In this document: positions 45,839 through 58,480 of the stretch, in pieces
Layout: each line of letters opens with the position of its first letter
Numbering within the stretch: position 1 is the stretch's first letter
Source of the DNA: Fasciola hepatica
Taxonomy: Eukaryota; Platyhelminthes; Trematoda; Plagiorchiida; Fasciolidae
Reading direction: 5' to 3'
NCBI GenBank assembly: GCA_948099385.1
Contig: CANUEZ040000113.1
Location: 4,290,501-4,354,500 of the forward strand
Length of the DNA: 64,000 nt
Notes under the pieces: model-generated
What the model saw: only the letters and a program-made list of their open reading frames with translations
Database searches by the model: none
Told to the model about the DNA's origin: nothing
Made by a program: the position numbers and the translations under genes

Positions 45839-47989
45839 TAGGTTTTCCTCAGCCTCATGGTTCCGGGGGGAAGATGAAGAAGCGAACTGTGACCGTGGTA
45901 CTTTTTCGCTATCTTATCTCAATTTAGACTGCTTGAGAACTCACACTGTTGGACAATGAGCGCTCCCGTGTGGTGGTTGGCCAGAGTAGCATTTCTTCAT
46001 TTTATACTCCATATATCTTTTAAAACCCGCACTACATTAACCCAAAACAAAATCATCTTTAAGCTTGTATAACCAATGCACTAAAATATTGTTTAACTAC
46101 ACTTCACCGTCTATGGCTGTATGGGGAACATGATGACCTGGATAATTATGACTTTTGGCGATGTCTGGGTAAAGAAACCAGGAGACAAGAATTTGATTTG
46201 CTTATTCAGGTATGGATGTGCAGCCACTTGCGTTACCAGAACGGTGAGAAAACTGAGTAACGATGTAGTTGAACAAATTCCGGTTTGGGCACAAAGAGGG
46301 CATAGACGCTTTCGGTGACTTTGTCGAGGGAAAGCAGAACAATAGAGTTATTCATCAGACAATAACTATGGGAGACAAAGCACTGTGTGACTGGTACAGT
46401 GCACGACGCAGAGAGAGCGTAGTCCAGTGTCACTCGCGTCATAAACGATCAAAGACTGTCGTGATACGCGGAAGCACTACCAATTAGCCATCACCACCCA
46501 CAGTGATATGACTTAGGTTGTGTCTGTGCTCGTGTGTGTTTGATTTAAATTTATATCAACATTGATAGCAGTAGGTGCCATTGAAGAAGCCACGAATTTT
46601 TCCGAAATACATCGAGCAACTCAGTGCTACTAACTTCTGCCTTCAAATATATGTCAAGGAGGTTACATTTTCAAAAATGGACTCCGTTCGAGCACTCTCC
46701 GTACTATTCAAATGAGATTTCAGCTGTAAACCAACTGCGGAGTCTTCAAGTATAGGAATGATTAGGCAGAAGAATGCGGGGTACGCTTACCCAATGAGCG
46801 GTAACCACGATGAAACCAATCGAGTACTTCGGGGAAAATTTTGTCTTCTCATCCAGATATAGTGCCATACTACTCATATATTTTCAAAATCTGAATGGTT
46901 TTATGGGCCGGATTAAAAATAACTCCTAAGATTACATTGCGATAAAAACCACTAATTCAGACGAACGGTTGTTCTCAAGCTGCTATGGACCACAGTATGT
47001 CGAGAAAATGAAGAGTTAGGTTGCATACTTGGTCGATGTGTGTATGCGCGTGTATGTTTGTGTGTGGTGAGGGAAAGCATCATCATGTGAAAGGTTCAGT
47101 TCTCTTGATCCATTTGAACAAAGTAAGAATAACAATGGGGGTGGCGTTAACTTGGACCACCAGTTTTACATGCTTGCCCAGACCTCTGTCTGGGTGAAGA
47201 TGGCTAAACAATCCATGTTATCCAGTCCGTCGTTCGAATGTCCGAAGCTTGTTCGGGGTACGGGAACGATCGCAGTCGGGGACGAATCAAGGGTCAGCCC
47301 AGGGGCGGTGGCTGCGAATGATTATTGTCAGAAGAAACAAGGGTGGTCATGGTTTTCTGTGTGACAGAAGGTTGGGTCATTTGACGAAAGCTTTAGAGAC
47401 CACACACACACTTTTAGATCGATAACATAATAGGAGTGAGAGAAATTGGTGGTCATTTTCAGTGTTGCTATGTTTCCTACACGCGATCCCCTTTAGCTAA
47501 GTCATGAAAGTAACCAACGTTATTATCGTCGTCGTAGGATGAGAAATTGTCTCGGCCTTGGACATAGATCCAGTTGAGGGTTGATTCAGAACGAATGGAC
47601 GGTCTATTGACAGATAGGCAAAATCAGTGAGAAGACCAAAGTTCACCAATTATACCGTTGCTCGGAATCAACTTTCACGCACAAGTATGCTTACAGATAA
47701 ACGACAGCGCAAAATAACAGAATCCAACGTATCCTAGGGATGTAGCTGCATCTTAGTTTTACAAGATGCTCCTTCTACTGGTCTTGGTTTTATCAGAATT
47801 TGTTTGATAACTCCCGGGTACCCGATCATTGACTTTCCGTTTCACTTGCGAAAGGAAGCCAGTTCTGATCATGTACAGCCCGTATTAGTCATTTCGGTGC
47901 ACACAAACTTGTGTTCAAACTCCAAATAACAACGGCTTGACTGTTGGCGAGTTTTGACACAAGTCAAATAATACAGAAGTGACCCAAAT
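45839..47989. other. Unassigned sequence
   Basis: Scattered short frames, no family seen. Confidence 0.4.
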
Positions 47990-48905
47990 GCTAAAAGCCA
48001 CTGACTTGGGGGAACGGGAGGATGATTTGACCCCAAGCTTGCACTGCATAGCCTAAACGCGAGGCCAAACCAAGTTGATGCTATGGTCCTTTGGTCCAAC
48101 TACTGGGGCCTACCGATGAATCCCCAGAAACGTGTTCATATGAGCATCGGTAGAGGGGAGGCTGCAGTCTGATATCACCTTGCAAACAAGGTTCTTCGCG
48201 AAAGGCTGGGGGAAGAGACCTGGGTTTGTTGTCACCGGTAATCTGAAGACTCGGGTCCAAACCGACAAAGCCTGTGCTTCCGCGTGTAGAATTTATGGCT
48301 CCATTCGCCTTTCATGTGGACGCCTTCTCATGAAAGCTTTCCAAATGCTATACGCTTCTCATGTGAGCCCGCGATTGGAATATGGTGGTCCAGTTGTCTA
48401 TCGGTGTACAGTTGCTGAAGTAGCCAAATTGGAAAGAGTTCAACGGGCTGCCACACATCACCTTGCTGGACAACACGGAGTCAGCTATGAGGGAAGACTG
48501 GAAGATACCGGGTTTTTCCCTCTTGCTTACAGGGGGATTCGCGGTAATCTGATCTATGGATGACGCATTATTTGGAGGGATACGGGTGCCGAATTGCAAC
48601 TAGAACTATAGCTCCGGAATAACAACCAACTCCGGTGAAATTTATTTGCACCGAGAAAGCTATGTTCCACCGGTCTGCCTTTGGTATATCGTTTATTCAC
48701 CAGATTGATCAACCTTTGGAACTCTCTTTCTCTGCTATTGTGAGAGAAGAGGTCAACATCAGTGTTTTCGGGCTGAAATTATACACACTCCTGAACGAGC
48801 ATTGGAAAAGGACTGCCACCTTGCCAAGTCAGTGGAGTTTACCGGGATGGGGCTTGCACGGGAAGATCCCACTGCCCTTAAAAAGAAGACTGACAACTGA
48901 TCCAT
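47990..48905 (+). mobile_element. LINE (CR1/Jockey-group) reverse transcriptase C-terminal part and 3' end
   Basis: Around 48080-48150 the frame reads AMVLWSNYWGLPMNPQKRVH (family L..W...W.L..N..K..), a stop follows, then in the 48180 frame VVTGNLKTRVQTDKACASA, QMLYASHVSPRLEYGGPVVY, KLERVQRAATHHLAGQ and RLEDTGFFPLAYRGIRGNLI. These are the thumb-side blocks shared by many flatworm LINEs (DLG+.+...L, Y...V.P.LEY, LE.VQR.ATK...G, RL..L...PL.YRR.RGDLI). A later piece (about 48690) reads FTRLINLWNSLSL (family R....WN.LP). The palm with the catalytic motif is not present or unrecognisable. Different LINE family from the CR1-like copies at 31 and 39 kb. Confidence 0.78.
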
Positions 48906-49949
48906 AAAGGAAAACTATAAAAAATAGTTAGGTTAGGAACACGCTGGGCTGGAAACAGGGTGCTACCGTAACTTGAGCAAGGAACTAGTAGGAATATACA
49001 TAGTATGAGATTCGATCTATGTAATGTGGCCCACCATGCAGTACCAACACTCAGTTCACCATGAAAGTACGACAGAGCTGCTTGATCTCACTAGTTAGGA
49101 ACCGTCAATGAGAAAGAGTCCACCAAGCCTCCACTGGGACTCGAAACAGAGGTGAACAACTAGTGGTCGGACAACCAACCATCAAGCCTAACGGCGTGGT
49201 TCTCTCGAACTTTTGTTGAATATCAATACTACGTGATACAGAGCCCTTATAGCACTGACTTTCGCAAGGTAACAAACTGTTGCAAGCGCGGTGATCGACT
49301 CTTGTGATACACGACTTCCTTTAAGGAGCCTAAGTTCAACGAAGTCATTCCCTCGTAATAAACCTGGAGAACTTGCTTTCTACGTGTATATAAGTAGAAC
49401 GGAATGTGATCTATTTTGGATTTCCCCGGCTGATAAACCTAAAATATAGGTGGGAATCGGGGGCACAATGTTAACAATGTTAGTTGCACCCGAACCGCAG
49501 GGAAAGTCAACTAATAAACAGGATAAGCATGACAGATGCGTCGACAATAAGTCCTTATTCATAACAAAAATTGATCAGCTAGGCTTGTGTGAAGTGTGTT
49601 GGCCCGCGGCAATAAACTTGTACCTTACAGTTCTCGGTATCATTATCATTCGCATTACGACATTTAACGCTGATTCCATCTTGAAAGCTTGGCTGGTAAA
49701 CTGCCCTTCAGTATTCACCGACAGTGTGATTTTTATGGGTTCATTTAGCTTCCCGTTCTTCTTCTTCTTCTAAGTGTATCTATTGAAGTAGCGGCTGGTT
49801 TTGAGTATATCGACAACAGAGCATAAGCCGGGGTATGGTTTCTTTGTAAGACATTTTCTTGGGTTTTGTAGGGTTGAATCCCCCTGCCGAGAGAGAAAAA
49901 GGTCACATATCAAAATTGCTAAGAAATTCTACCGATACTCGTGCCCGGT
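48906..49949. other. Unassigned sequence
   Basis: A 107-codon plus frame at 49450-49773 ends in a CTT repeat and has no motif. Nothing else seen. Confidence 0.4.
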
Positions 49950-50930
49950 TTACGAGGATTCGGACCAGATATGAAACGGTGGAGATTTTGTAGATGTTAA
50001 TACGAGAGGGTACGGATCGAAAGGAGGAACGTGTAGAAGCGAGGAAGAGTTACATTTGGATAGATCACTGTATAGAGGGTGAGGGCTGTCTGCAAGGATT
50101 TTTTGAGCAAACCTTTCACGTGCGGCCAGGTGTAGTTCGTACAGCTTGGCGGATAGTTTAGTTAAGGGTATGAAAGATACCCGACTGATAATAGATAAAC
50201 CTTGATGAGGAATTTTAGAATCTTTATTTAGTAGGTCAGTAAAAATAACAGGGGAGCAGTAAAGTAGAACAGGAAAAACACATTGGTAATCATAAACGGA
50301 AATAACACTCTTTTTAACTTTAAAACGCTTAAGCTTTCGGATTTGATTAGATAGCTGGCTTAGTTTCTTCACACAGTTTAAAATATGAGATACCACTTCA
50401 AATTTGTATCGATAGTGACTCCTAAGTATTTGACAGAACTCACTCTGGCTAGCGGTTCTGTGGAAATGGCAGATGGGCCACAGGGATAAGTAGATCGAGA
50501 AAGAATAAGTAGGCATTCAAAGCTTTTGGACAAATTTAGAGTTAAACCGAATCAAACAGAAAAGTTTCAGATATGGGACAGATTATTGGAAGAGTTGTTG
50601 AAGACCTGAGTTACGGAAACAGCCTGACGAAGAACCACATCATCGGCGTATTTAAATGAATGTGCAGGAGAACTGGATGAAGGATAACTAATGTAGGTGG
50701 AAAATAAATAGGGGGAAGCACAGCTCCCTGAAGCACTGTCCATGTTGCTGAATTAGTGGTCCATACTCTCCGCGGAGTATTGAAATAGACCATGCTTCCT
50801 CATCCGACCATCTAATGCTGTCACCATTCTGAGAAAATAAATCTGTCCGCGGTCTCCCGAGCTTCAGCGGCGAAGGCCACATAGCCGAGGTGTTTTTCTT
50901 TAGAAAAGTGAACAGTCGATTGCTTTATTC
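49950..50930 (-). mobile_element. CR1-like LINE, reverse transcriptase and C-terminus, YADD intact
   Basis: On the minus strand: TVLQGAVLPPIYF at about 50735 (motif B, family PQGAVLSP.LF), FKYADDVVLRQA at about 50650 (motif C intact), then in the 188-codon frame 50516-49950 IRKLKRFKVKKSVISVYDYQ, FPVLLYCSPVIFTDLL, SIISRVSFIPL, HLAARERFAQKILADSPHPL and YSDLSKC. The blocks ..PILLYCS.V.F..L and ER..+KIL.D..HPL..DLS are typical of the C-terminal part of CR1-like proteins. Same group as the 31-kb copy but a clearly different subfamily. The 188-codon frame is the longest in the window, again suggesting limited decay. Confidence 0.85.
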
Positions 50931-52202
50931 ATCAATCTCACTTTTCCTATGCATCAAAGTTACTACACTGGTCGCAGCGATCGGCCAACACAAAACCCCT
51001 CCCACTAAAGCACACCGGTCGTTCCAAATACGTTAGCATTTATTATCGAGGTTTAGGTTTGTTTGAGATGGGTCATAACGGGGCAGAGAGATTTCGTGGC
51101 AAGGTGACGAGTGACCACTGCCGAGTCAATTATTTGTCTCTGTTTGGAGGGCGGTGAAACTGGTAACTTCACTCGAAGTCAGCAGAGCATAGTGTGTGTA
51201 TAGGGTGTGGGTATAATGTTTATCACCTCCGCGGTAATACTTTCAAATCCCTTTGGCGGTAGACAGCCATCCCTCGTGGCCCGGATTACTACCACGTGTG
51301 ACTGTATGTGGTCCCAGGGTCACGAGGCTGGTTATTCCTAATGGTGCAATAGGCCATTGAGGCTATAAAAAAAGTGATTCTAACCTTGGACTAACGCAAA
51401 AGCATCAACTAGAAAGATCTTCACAAATAGGTTAGTGAGGAATTATCCTAACAGAGAGCCCATGGAAGCTTGGTTTTTGTGTAACTTGGCGTCTAATCTG
51501 AACTGATTGTTGAGAGGACTTCTGAACTAATTCTCATTCAATGTCTGCATCCCAGTATTCACCACAACCACGTTGTTCCCTTGAATGTATTGAAAAACTT
51601 GCAGTTTCTTCTACCGACTAGCAGAAAACTGATGATATCAAGTCAGAAGCAGATATCTTTCTCATTTCATTTAAGAATGTCTTCTGCGAACTGGGAAACA
51701 TCTTTGGAGTCGTTTTTGCAACCTTTTCCCTGACCTGTTCGCGCAACTCGGGTAATCACTGAGCAACCCGAGAGTGTTGGGCGGAGGAGTAGGGAGGGAT
51801 GAATTGACGAACCAGCTTTACGTATACTTGGTAACCTGCGTAACTGACGTACTCACTGATGATCCAGCAGGCCTGATTCTTTCAATAGACCAGCGGTCGG
51901 AAGACCGTCTTCAAAGCGAACAACAGTCTGCAGGTCCGGTCAACTTCCTCCTCAGACATCCTCGAATAGTCGATCCCTTACTCAAAGAAGTTTAGTGTTA
52001 GTAATGCGTGAAGAATAATGCAACGGTCTTCAGCTGGCTCCGTTATTACTTTACAGGAATGGTGCTTAATTTCCCGCGTCAAATTTCTTTACTTTCACAA
52101 AGAATAGCTGTGAATCAATCACTTCTCTTTTGTGATTCATTTGCCATCATTTCTGGTTAAAAAATAATAAAATGGTCATAATCCTAATGGTAAGTACACC
52201 GC
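50931..52202. other. Unassigned; upstream part of the CR1-like (-) copy expected
   Basis: Motif A and the endonuclease of the minus-strand LINE should lie here but were not recognised. The plus frame 51774-51995 is unsupported. Confidence 0.35.
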
Positions 52203-52402
52203 TGAAAGCCAGCCTCCATAGCCTGGTGGTTAGCTGCTCCACTAGTAATCGTTCACCTCGAGTTCGAGTACCAGTGGGGTATTGGTGAATTGTCCACTTT
52301 TGAAGGTCCTAACAAGTGAGGTGGAACAGCTGCCCAATGTTTCAGTGGTTTTTAATAGTGATCTGAGTGTTGATATTGGGTGATGAATTATGCTGTGCAT
52401 AA
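52203..52402 (+). mobile_element. tRNA-derived SINE, copy 1
   Basis: Starts with a tRNA-like head: A box TAGCCTGGTGGTTAG (52217) and B box GAGTTCGAGTACC (52260), 30-35 bases apart. It aligns over about 195 bases with 55714-55912 in the same orientation: GCCAGCC..., GGTTAG(C/T)TGCTC, TTCACC.CG.GTTC.AGT, CAGTGG.G and near the end GATGAAT.AT. RNA polymerase III would transcribe such an element and LINE enzymes would mobilise it. No close tRNA parent was identified. Confidence 0.68.
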
Positions 52403-55400
52403 AATGGGAAGGGTTGAACTACTGTAAGTTAAGAGCAGTCACAGTCTTCCTTACCTGTTCCCCAAACGAATACCTGTCGTGGACGGGGCTTACCATTAGC
52501 CCAAAGAGCCCACCTTCTGCAGGCATGTGACCTCTTCCAAACGGTCCACGTTTTACCCAAAACAGTGTAGAGAGCTCTCACTGTTGGATGAACTGGTTTA
52601 AAAAGAATATCACTCTTTACTATAATGATAATCAGAAGAAAAGCTAGGAAGGTTTTGGTGTACAGTTCCCAGTTGCTGGTCATATGTTTCTCCAGAAAAG
52701 ATTGATAAAGGAGACATTTATATTTTATCTTGACAATGCATATTTGACAACATTATCAGATATCCCTAATGGAGATCCATTCCAATACAACCTTGGTTAG
52801 ATTAATTACTTGCATGACAGTGGATGGATCTAAAAGGACAGGTCACTGCTGGGAACTGGCTATTTTGGTGATATCTGGAGTGTAGTACGCACCACCAGAA
52901 AATTTGAACCTGAGGGCCAAAACCGTTTTCATGAACCAGGGAGCTAAAATTTCATATCGGAGATTATTCAACGATATACGCTTTGAAAAGTAGCAGAGTG
53001 ACTTGCTTAAGAAGAAGTGTCTTTTACCGCTGCTGATAGAAGCAGTGACTCTCTGTGAGCGAAATGTAATTCCTGCTTAGGATTGAAAAATTCCCCCGAA
53101 TTTATTTCAGGGTCATCTAGAATTAAATGTTTATGATGAGTAAAAATATCAGCTCACAGAAAATGTACTAGTTCGAAACCTTATCTTTCCACGGAGAAAT
53201 ATGCCACAGATGAAAATATAAGAATTAATTATTTGACTACTGTAAAGCTCCAGTAGCCAAAAAATAGAATTGAAAACCCACCTACGTATTGCACTCCAGA
53301 ACCTTGTCAGCAACTGTGATCATTTGGCCGAGATTTTCGGTTTGTGGGTTGAACGCACATGGGCTTGGGGATTCAGGGATACCATGAAATATTCGCGCTC
53401 TGTACTCAAACAAATACAACAGGTCCATGATTTCATTCAATGGCTTCTGGAAAGCGAACAAAATAAGCACGGAAATTCGTCAGGAATTCGACTGGTTTGT
53501 GATTATTTGTAAGCCTTTGGTTCAGTTGAGTGTCATTTGGTTTATCGTGCAGGACAATCCGTAATGGAATGAACCATGCAGTGAAAGCGACAGGAGGATA
53601 GGCCAGTGAGTGAGAAGCACACAAAGTGTGTGACAGTCATCTGTAATTATCTTTAAATGCCTTTTTATTTGCGGAATTTATTGATTAACTTAAAGTAGCT
53701 AAAGAAACACTACTGAAACATCGAGCAGGTGAACAAACTGTTCCAACCCATGAAGAACTGGACTGTTTTGCAGTGACAAAAAGTAATATTTGTGTATTCC
53801 TTGCGTTGAAAATTGGGAATTTTTAACTGCATGCTATTACAGGAGTGCAATGAAAGGGCAAACCGCATGCTGAACCCTTAGGGGAGTCCGGCGACCTGAC
53901 AGCGGAACTTAAAGTGGCGCAGAACCAAATAAGGGCCCAGTTTATCAGATGTGGTAAAGAACCAGGGGAGAGTGGATCATGGTCTATCTCTAAAGCGGCC
54001 GACGGTGACGGGATTCAAATATATACCCTCCAAACTGAAAGGTAAATACTCTAAATCATTCAAGAAGGGTACCGAAAAACTTTCAGCTCACGAGTCTTTT
54101 AAGAAGTACGATTCAGTTAACTGATTGGCTTCTTATTTAGTCCGAGCCAAAAAATGAACGAGACCGTGAACGGAAATAAAATTAAGGTTTGAAGAGGATG
54201 GAACATCGGAGACTGGCAAGTGTGAAACCTCCAGCTTCGGCCAGGAATTGTCGCACTTTGTGGTGATCTTGTCCAGAAAGACACTTGTTCTGATTGCTGC
54301 CCATAGTATAAGTGAGAAGGGTGGCTAAATAGCGGCATGATCTAGGTATATGACAAGTAAAAGTTCTAAAACTATTTGGACTCTTGCCTGATGAGGCGAT
54401 GGTCAGACACCATCTTCCTCCTCTGTCTTCCGGTCGGCGAAGACTGAATGTTATTAATAATGAAAAAAGCATCGGAGTAAGGGAAAAAACAAGAAGGTGG
54501 ACGCTGTAGGTCATATGTAGCAGAGAAAAAGCATCTTATGATTGTCTTTGTAGATTTGCAGTAAAATAAATGATTGTTATCGTTATCTCAGATTAGCCAT
54601 TATTAGACCGCAAGTGGTTCACGGCTATTCGGCTCTCTGCCGTGAATGACCTATTGGGCCCTCACAAGGATCTCTACTCCAGTTCTCAGGTTCACGATTG
54701 TCAATCATTTCTAATGGTACCGGGTAACCCCGAAGACCAAAAGTACGCCTGTAAGGTCAGCAAATATTAGCACTTTGTTGCCTCATTGCACACGTTTACC
54801 TTTTATACTAACTGTCGACCGCCAGTCCGTCATTCTAATGCAACTAACTACGCAAACACGACAACCAGAACAATGTTTCCCACGACCCATGCGAAGAAGA
54901 AGATGATCAGAAGAGACAGTGATTGGTGGGTATTGCGAGAGCGTGCAAGATCAACGGTCGAGTGGGGGCCATGCTTGGCAGTCAGCGTTCATTTAAAAAA
55001 TAATTAGTGTTAAACTAACGAAGGAAGACGGATCATGCTACATGTTCTCTCTACTGCTCTGTTGTATAACCAAGGAATCAGAGGCCGCAACTTTTGCTGT
55101 TTCATCAAATCATCTGGGGGAATGTGGCATGAGAATGCCGCGTTATGTATCGAAATCTGACTCTGTTGATCGCAAGCAATGAGAGAGACGCTTTAATCAT
55201 CCACGGACTGTGCAAAAAGCCGTCTGATACATAAGATTATTTGGCGGTGGGCAGAATGGGGTTCCTAAAAAGAAGCTAACACTCAAGTGATCCATGTTAC
55301 CTAAGCAAAAAGTTGCGATATCATTCACTTCGAAAGGTGATGATTCTAGTTATTAATGGCTTTCGTCCGTTTTTGATTTATGACCTTGGTGTTTAGGTTA

Positions 55401-55713
55401 TAAGCTTCACATTATCATTCTTGGTGGTGTAATCAATGGTTATAATTTCAGCCGTCAGGAGCTTAGGAAAGAAAGGTTGAGCCCCCCCCCCAGATGATAC
55501 ACCATTCTGATTGTTGCATCGCCAGCAAACAAACAAGCACACAGTCTCTCATGATGAACCACTTCTTCGTTGGGACACCAAGTGACAACAAAGGCTTCAC
55601 TTTACAAACAACCTACAAAGGAGTCTTATTCTGTGCGGTCAACGGGTTGTTATCCTGCTAAAGCCAGCTGCAGAAAGGCGCCTTATCATGTAGTTTCATG
55701 TTCAGCAAACCTT
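52403..55713. other. Unassigned sequence
   Basis: Includes frames at 53270-53512 (plus) and 54182-54514 (minus, 110 codons) with no recognised motif. No repeats of note. Confidence 0.4.
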
Positions 55714-55912
55714 TGACAGCCAGCCCGGGTAGACTAGTTTATGGTTAGTTGCTCGACCCACAACATTTCACCCCGGGTTCCAGTCTCAGTGGAGGCTCGC
55801 TCGATATACACTGCTGATAATTCCCAGCAAGAATGAAACAGATGCACAGTGCTCACATGGTTTTCACTGATTGATTGAACGTTTACACTGCATGATGAAT
55901 CATAACACATAA
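55714..55912 (+). mobile_element. tRNA-derived SINE, copy 2
   Basis: Second copy of the family at 52203. The A box is degraded (TTTATGGTTAG) and the B box reads GGGTTCCAGTCTC. The body diverges considerably but keeps block order and length. Confidence 0.6.
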
Positions 55913-57080
55913 TATAACACAGCTGTTTTCATTTGTTATACTTGGTCACTGGTAAGTGACCTTCAGTCTCATTTTGCAAATCACTGGCTTGAATTTGGTT
56001 TTGTGTGGTAACTCATATGGTGATCAAATTATTTTTACTACCACTTTTTAGAAACTTACTTCTAAGCTTCAAAAAAATTGAAAGGGAGAAAGTGAAGAGT
56101 ATATACTTTTCCTTCATCTCGAATTTGGAAGCTCCAGCTTGTGAGATTCTGAGAAGAAAGTACGGTCAGACTCCTGCTAAGTCTCACTCCTCAGGTCTCC
56201 TAAAAAATGGGTACACTCCAGGAACCATTACATACCGTTTTTGTCCGTAGCACGTGTTTTTTGCAAGTCGGGAGAAAAATTGCGCAGGATATGTAGAACA
56301 AAAGAAACAGGAGCTATGAAAGCTCTTCTACTATTGACGTAATTAGTATATTATTTTATCTGAACCCAACATTTTTTATTATTTTAGTCTCTTTAGAGTG
56401 GATAACCACTTACTCTTTGTTTTGAGCCGAGTTTCCTATTAGTTATTTCAGTAGCTAAAATTCACATAAACTAGCACCCAGCAAGAAATTCCGCAACAAT
56501 AAACCCGTCGGGAAGGACTACACACTTCGTGAAAACTGCTTTCAGGGCATCTGAAATCATTTTGCTGTTCGAAGTGTTCTAACAAATCTGTGTTGACTCC
56601 TTAAAATATGCAATCTCACGCCGTCTTGGTTAGCTAGAGAGTATGGCGGAAAATCTCATTCGTCTCACGCACGGACCCACGGCTCAGTCATAGGTATATC
56701 ATCACGTGAAAACCGGAGCTAGTTAAAGTTTGGTGGACGGAACGACTGTGAAGTCCACATGAACCATAGTTCTCGTTACGTGACCAGAAATCAACCGCGT
56801 TCATCGTCTTCCCAATTGCCTGGGCTAGTCAACTTGACCGAGCTAGTCGATCGATTGAATTTCGCACCCTTCAGAGTGACTTCTTGTTAACTCGACCCGT
56901 CTTCGTTACTCTGTTAAGTAGCCCATGACTTTGCAGAAATGTAATTAAATTACGAAGATTTCTTTGTAGCAAAACCATAAATCGTCGTTTGTCGCAACTT
57001 TTATCTCAGTTGGAAATCAAGAAGCACGCTGTTTCGATCAATCTTACAGTCCAGAAATCGACCAGAAACCCGGGTACTCG
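55913..57080. other. Unassigned sequence
   Basis: AT-rich. Nothing recognised. Confidence 0.4.
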
Positions 57081-57420
57081 TTAAGACACCCTAAACTGAT
57101 CCAGTAACTTATGTGTTTCTTGGACTGAGATAGCTTTCGGTTCATCCATAGCCTCAAATTCATCTTCCTTGTGTCGTTTAGGTTGATGGGCAACACTTCC
57201 ATCTAAAAACTCAGAATCTGACAGTATTTTTAGATAACCTACTTCATCTTGATCAAAGTATAAACAGGGGATTTCTACTTCAAAATGACGGTCATCATTA
57301 GACACGTCATGGGTAAAATCTTTTATCAGTTGTATTTATCTTCAGGTAACTGGATTATCGGCACGTTCAATGCGAGTTTGAATCCAGCTTTCATGAAGGA
57401 GCTAATCAGTATATCTAGAT
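57081..57420 (-). pseudogene. Possible pogo/Tigger (CENP-B-type) transposase C-terminus
   Basis: The upstream piece (about 57420-57345) reads ILISSFMKAGFKLALN, resembling the ..TI.N.F.KAGF helix that ends the DDE domain in pogo/Tigger transposases. After a frameshift the frame 57338-57081 gives an acidic tail (YLKILSDSEFLDG, then KEDEFEAMDEP) and ISVQETHKLLDQFRV, which resembles the S..EA...L..LR closing helix of that group. The catalytic DDE region is not recognisable further upstream. An alternative is an unrelated host exon, since the frame looks protein-like. Confidence 0.35.
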
Positions 57421-58109
57421 GAACAGACTTCCAAGGTGATAATGGTTCGATTGGATACAACACTGTAAACAGTCTTCCCTGAAAATACCAAGTAACTTAG
57501 TCACCAAGCTTTGCGATGCACCAGGCCGATCAAGTATGTCCAATACATTCTCGCTCTCTCTCTGACGGACAATCGCTTGGTCATAGTCACGTCAAATACC
57601 ACTGAATCGCACTCCCGATTTCTGTGCACTTTCATCGCAAGCGCTATCTAATCACTGAACAATATCACGTGCATCACACCAAAAGAGACGTCATTGGCTG
57701 AATGCAACGTTGCACACCAAGCAGTGCATCAGTAAACGACTACGTGAGAAAGCAATGGGAGGTGTGACAGACCGCCAGGGGGACGTTACATGCTCAGCCC
57801 TTAGATTAATACACATGCTGTTGGTTTGGGTTTGCTCAAACTTGGAAATATATACGAAAAGCGACTTTCCGTAGATACGAAATAACAGGAGAATGCCTGT
57901 ATTTGGTAATACACCAAATGATCCGTCATGTGGTAACAAGACTCAGTTTACTGTCGATTTGGTTGTTACTGGATTTGGATGTGAAAAACTCGTTACTCAC
58001 ATAGAGATCGTCTCTTCTGACGGAGTCTTGTCAGTTATAAAGTGTATTGCCAAGTCTGAAAGTGGAGCTTGTCTTAGTAGACAGTTATCCAACGCGTCCT
58101 CGTATTGAA
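57421..58109. other. Unassigned; upstream part of the RTE-like (+) fragment expected
   Basis: The plus frame 57893-58108 is open and directly precedes RT motif B of the next element, but I could not match it to RT blocks. Confidence 0.35.
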
Positions 58110-58480
58110 GAGTGTGTCAGAGAAATTCACTTACCTTTTTCAGTCATTATATGTATAGCGGCATCCACCTGTGCTCAGACGGTAAACTGTCTGACTTAGG
58201 ATATACGCAAGACATTGTTCTTCTGAGTGAAGTTGCAGGTTTGGATGCCCTTTGCACCTATAAAGTGTAAAATGCCAATACTCCTATGGATTGGCCTAGC
58301 ATTAAACCTTGTATTGTCAGGAGAAACCCTAGCGAAAATATATAAGTTTTATTATCTCGGCAGTTACAGGTGGTCATATGTCGGACAAATTGTGGTCGCA
58401 AATACGGTAGACGCGTTTGGTATTTGTCGTTTCGAAACATCTATGGTGCTGACGTGAAATTCAATTGCCCGTTAAGGTTC
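58110..58480 (+). pseudogene. RTE-like LINE reverse transcriptase fragment
   Basis: VCQRNSLTFF at about 58112 (motif B, family GVRQGC.LSPFLF), SGIHLCSDGKLSDLGYTQDI then VLLSEVAGLDA at 58155-58240 (family G+.+......DL.YADDI.LL.), so motif C reads YTQD instead of YADD. Then in the 58227 frame KCKM and IYKFYYLGS (family K(C/T)K.M, V..F.YLGS). Beyond 58440 similarity fades. The order and spacing fit RTE-group LINEs, but it is too divergent from the 22-kb copy to be the same subfamily. Confidence 0.65.

Noticed and set aside
54385..54425. Second hammerhead ribozyme (CCTGATGAGG on the plus strand)
   Set aside because: No GAAA segment follows stem II at the needed place.
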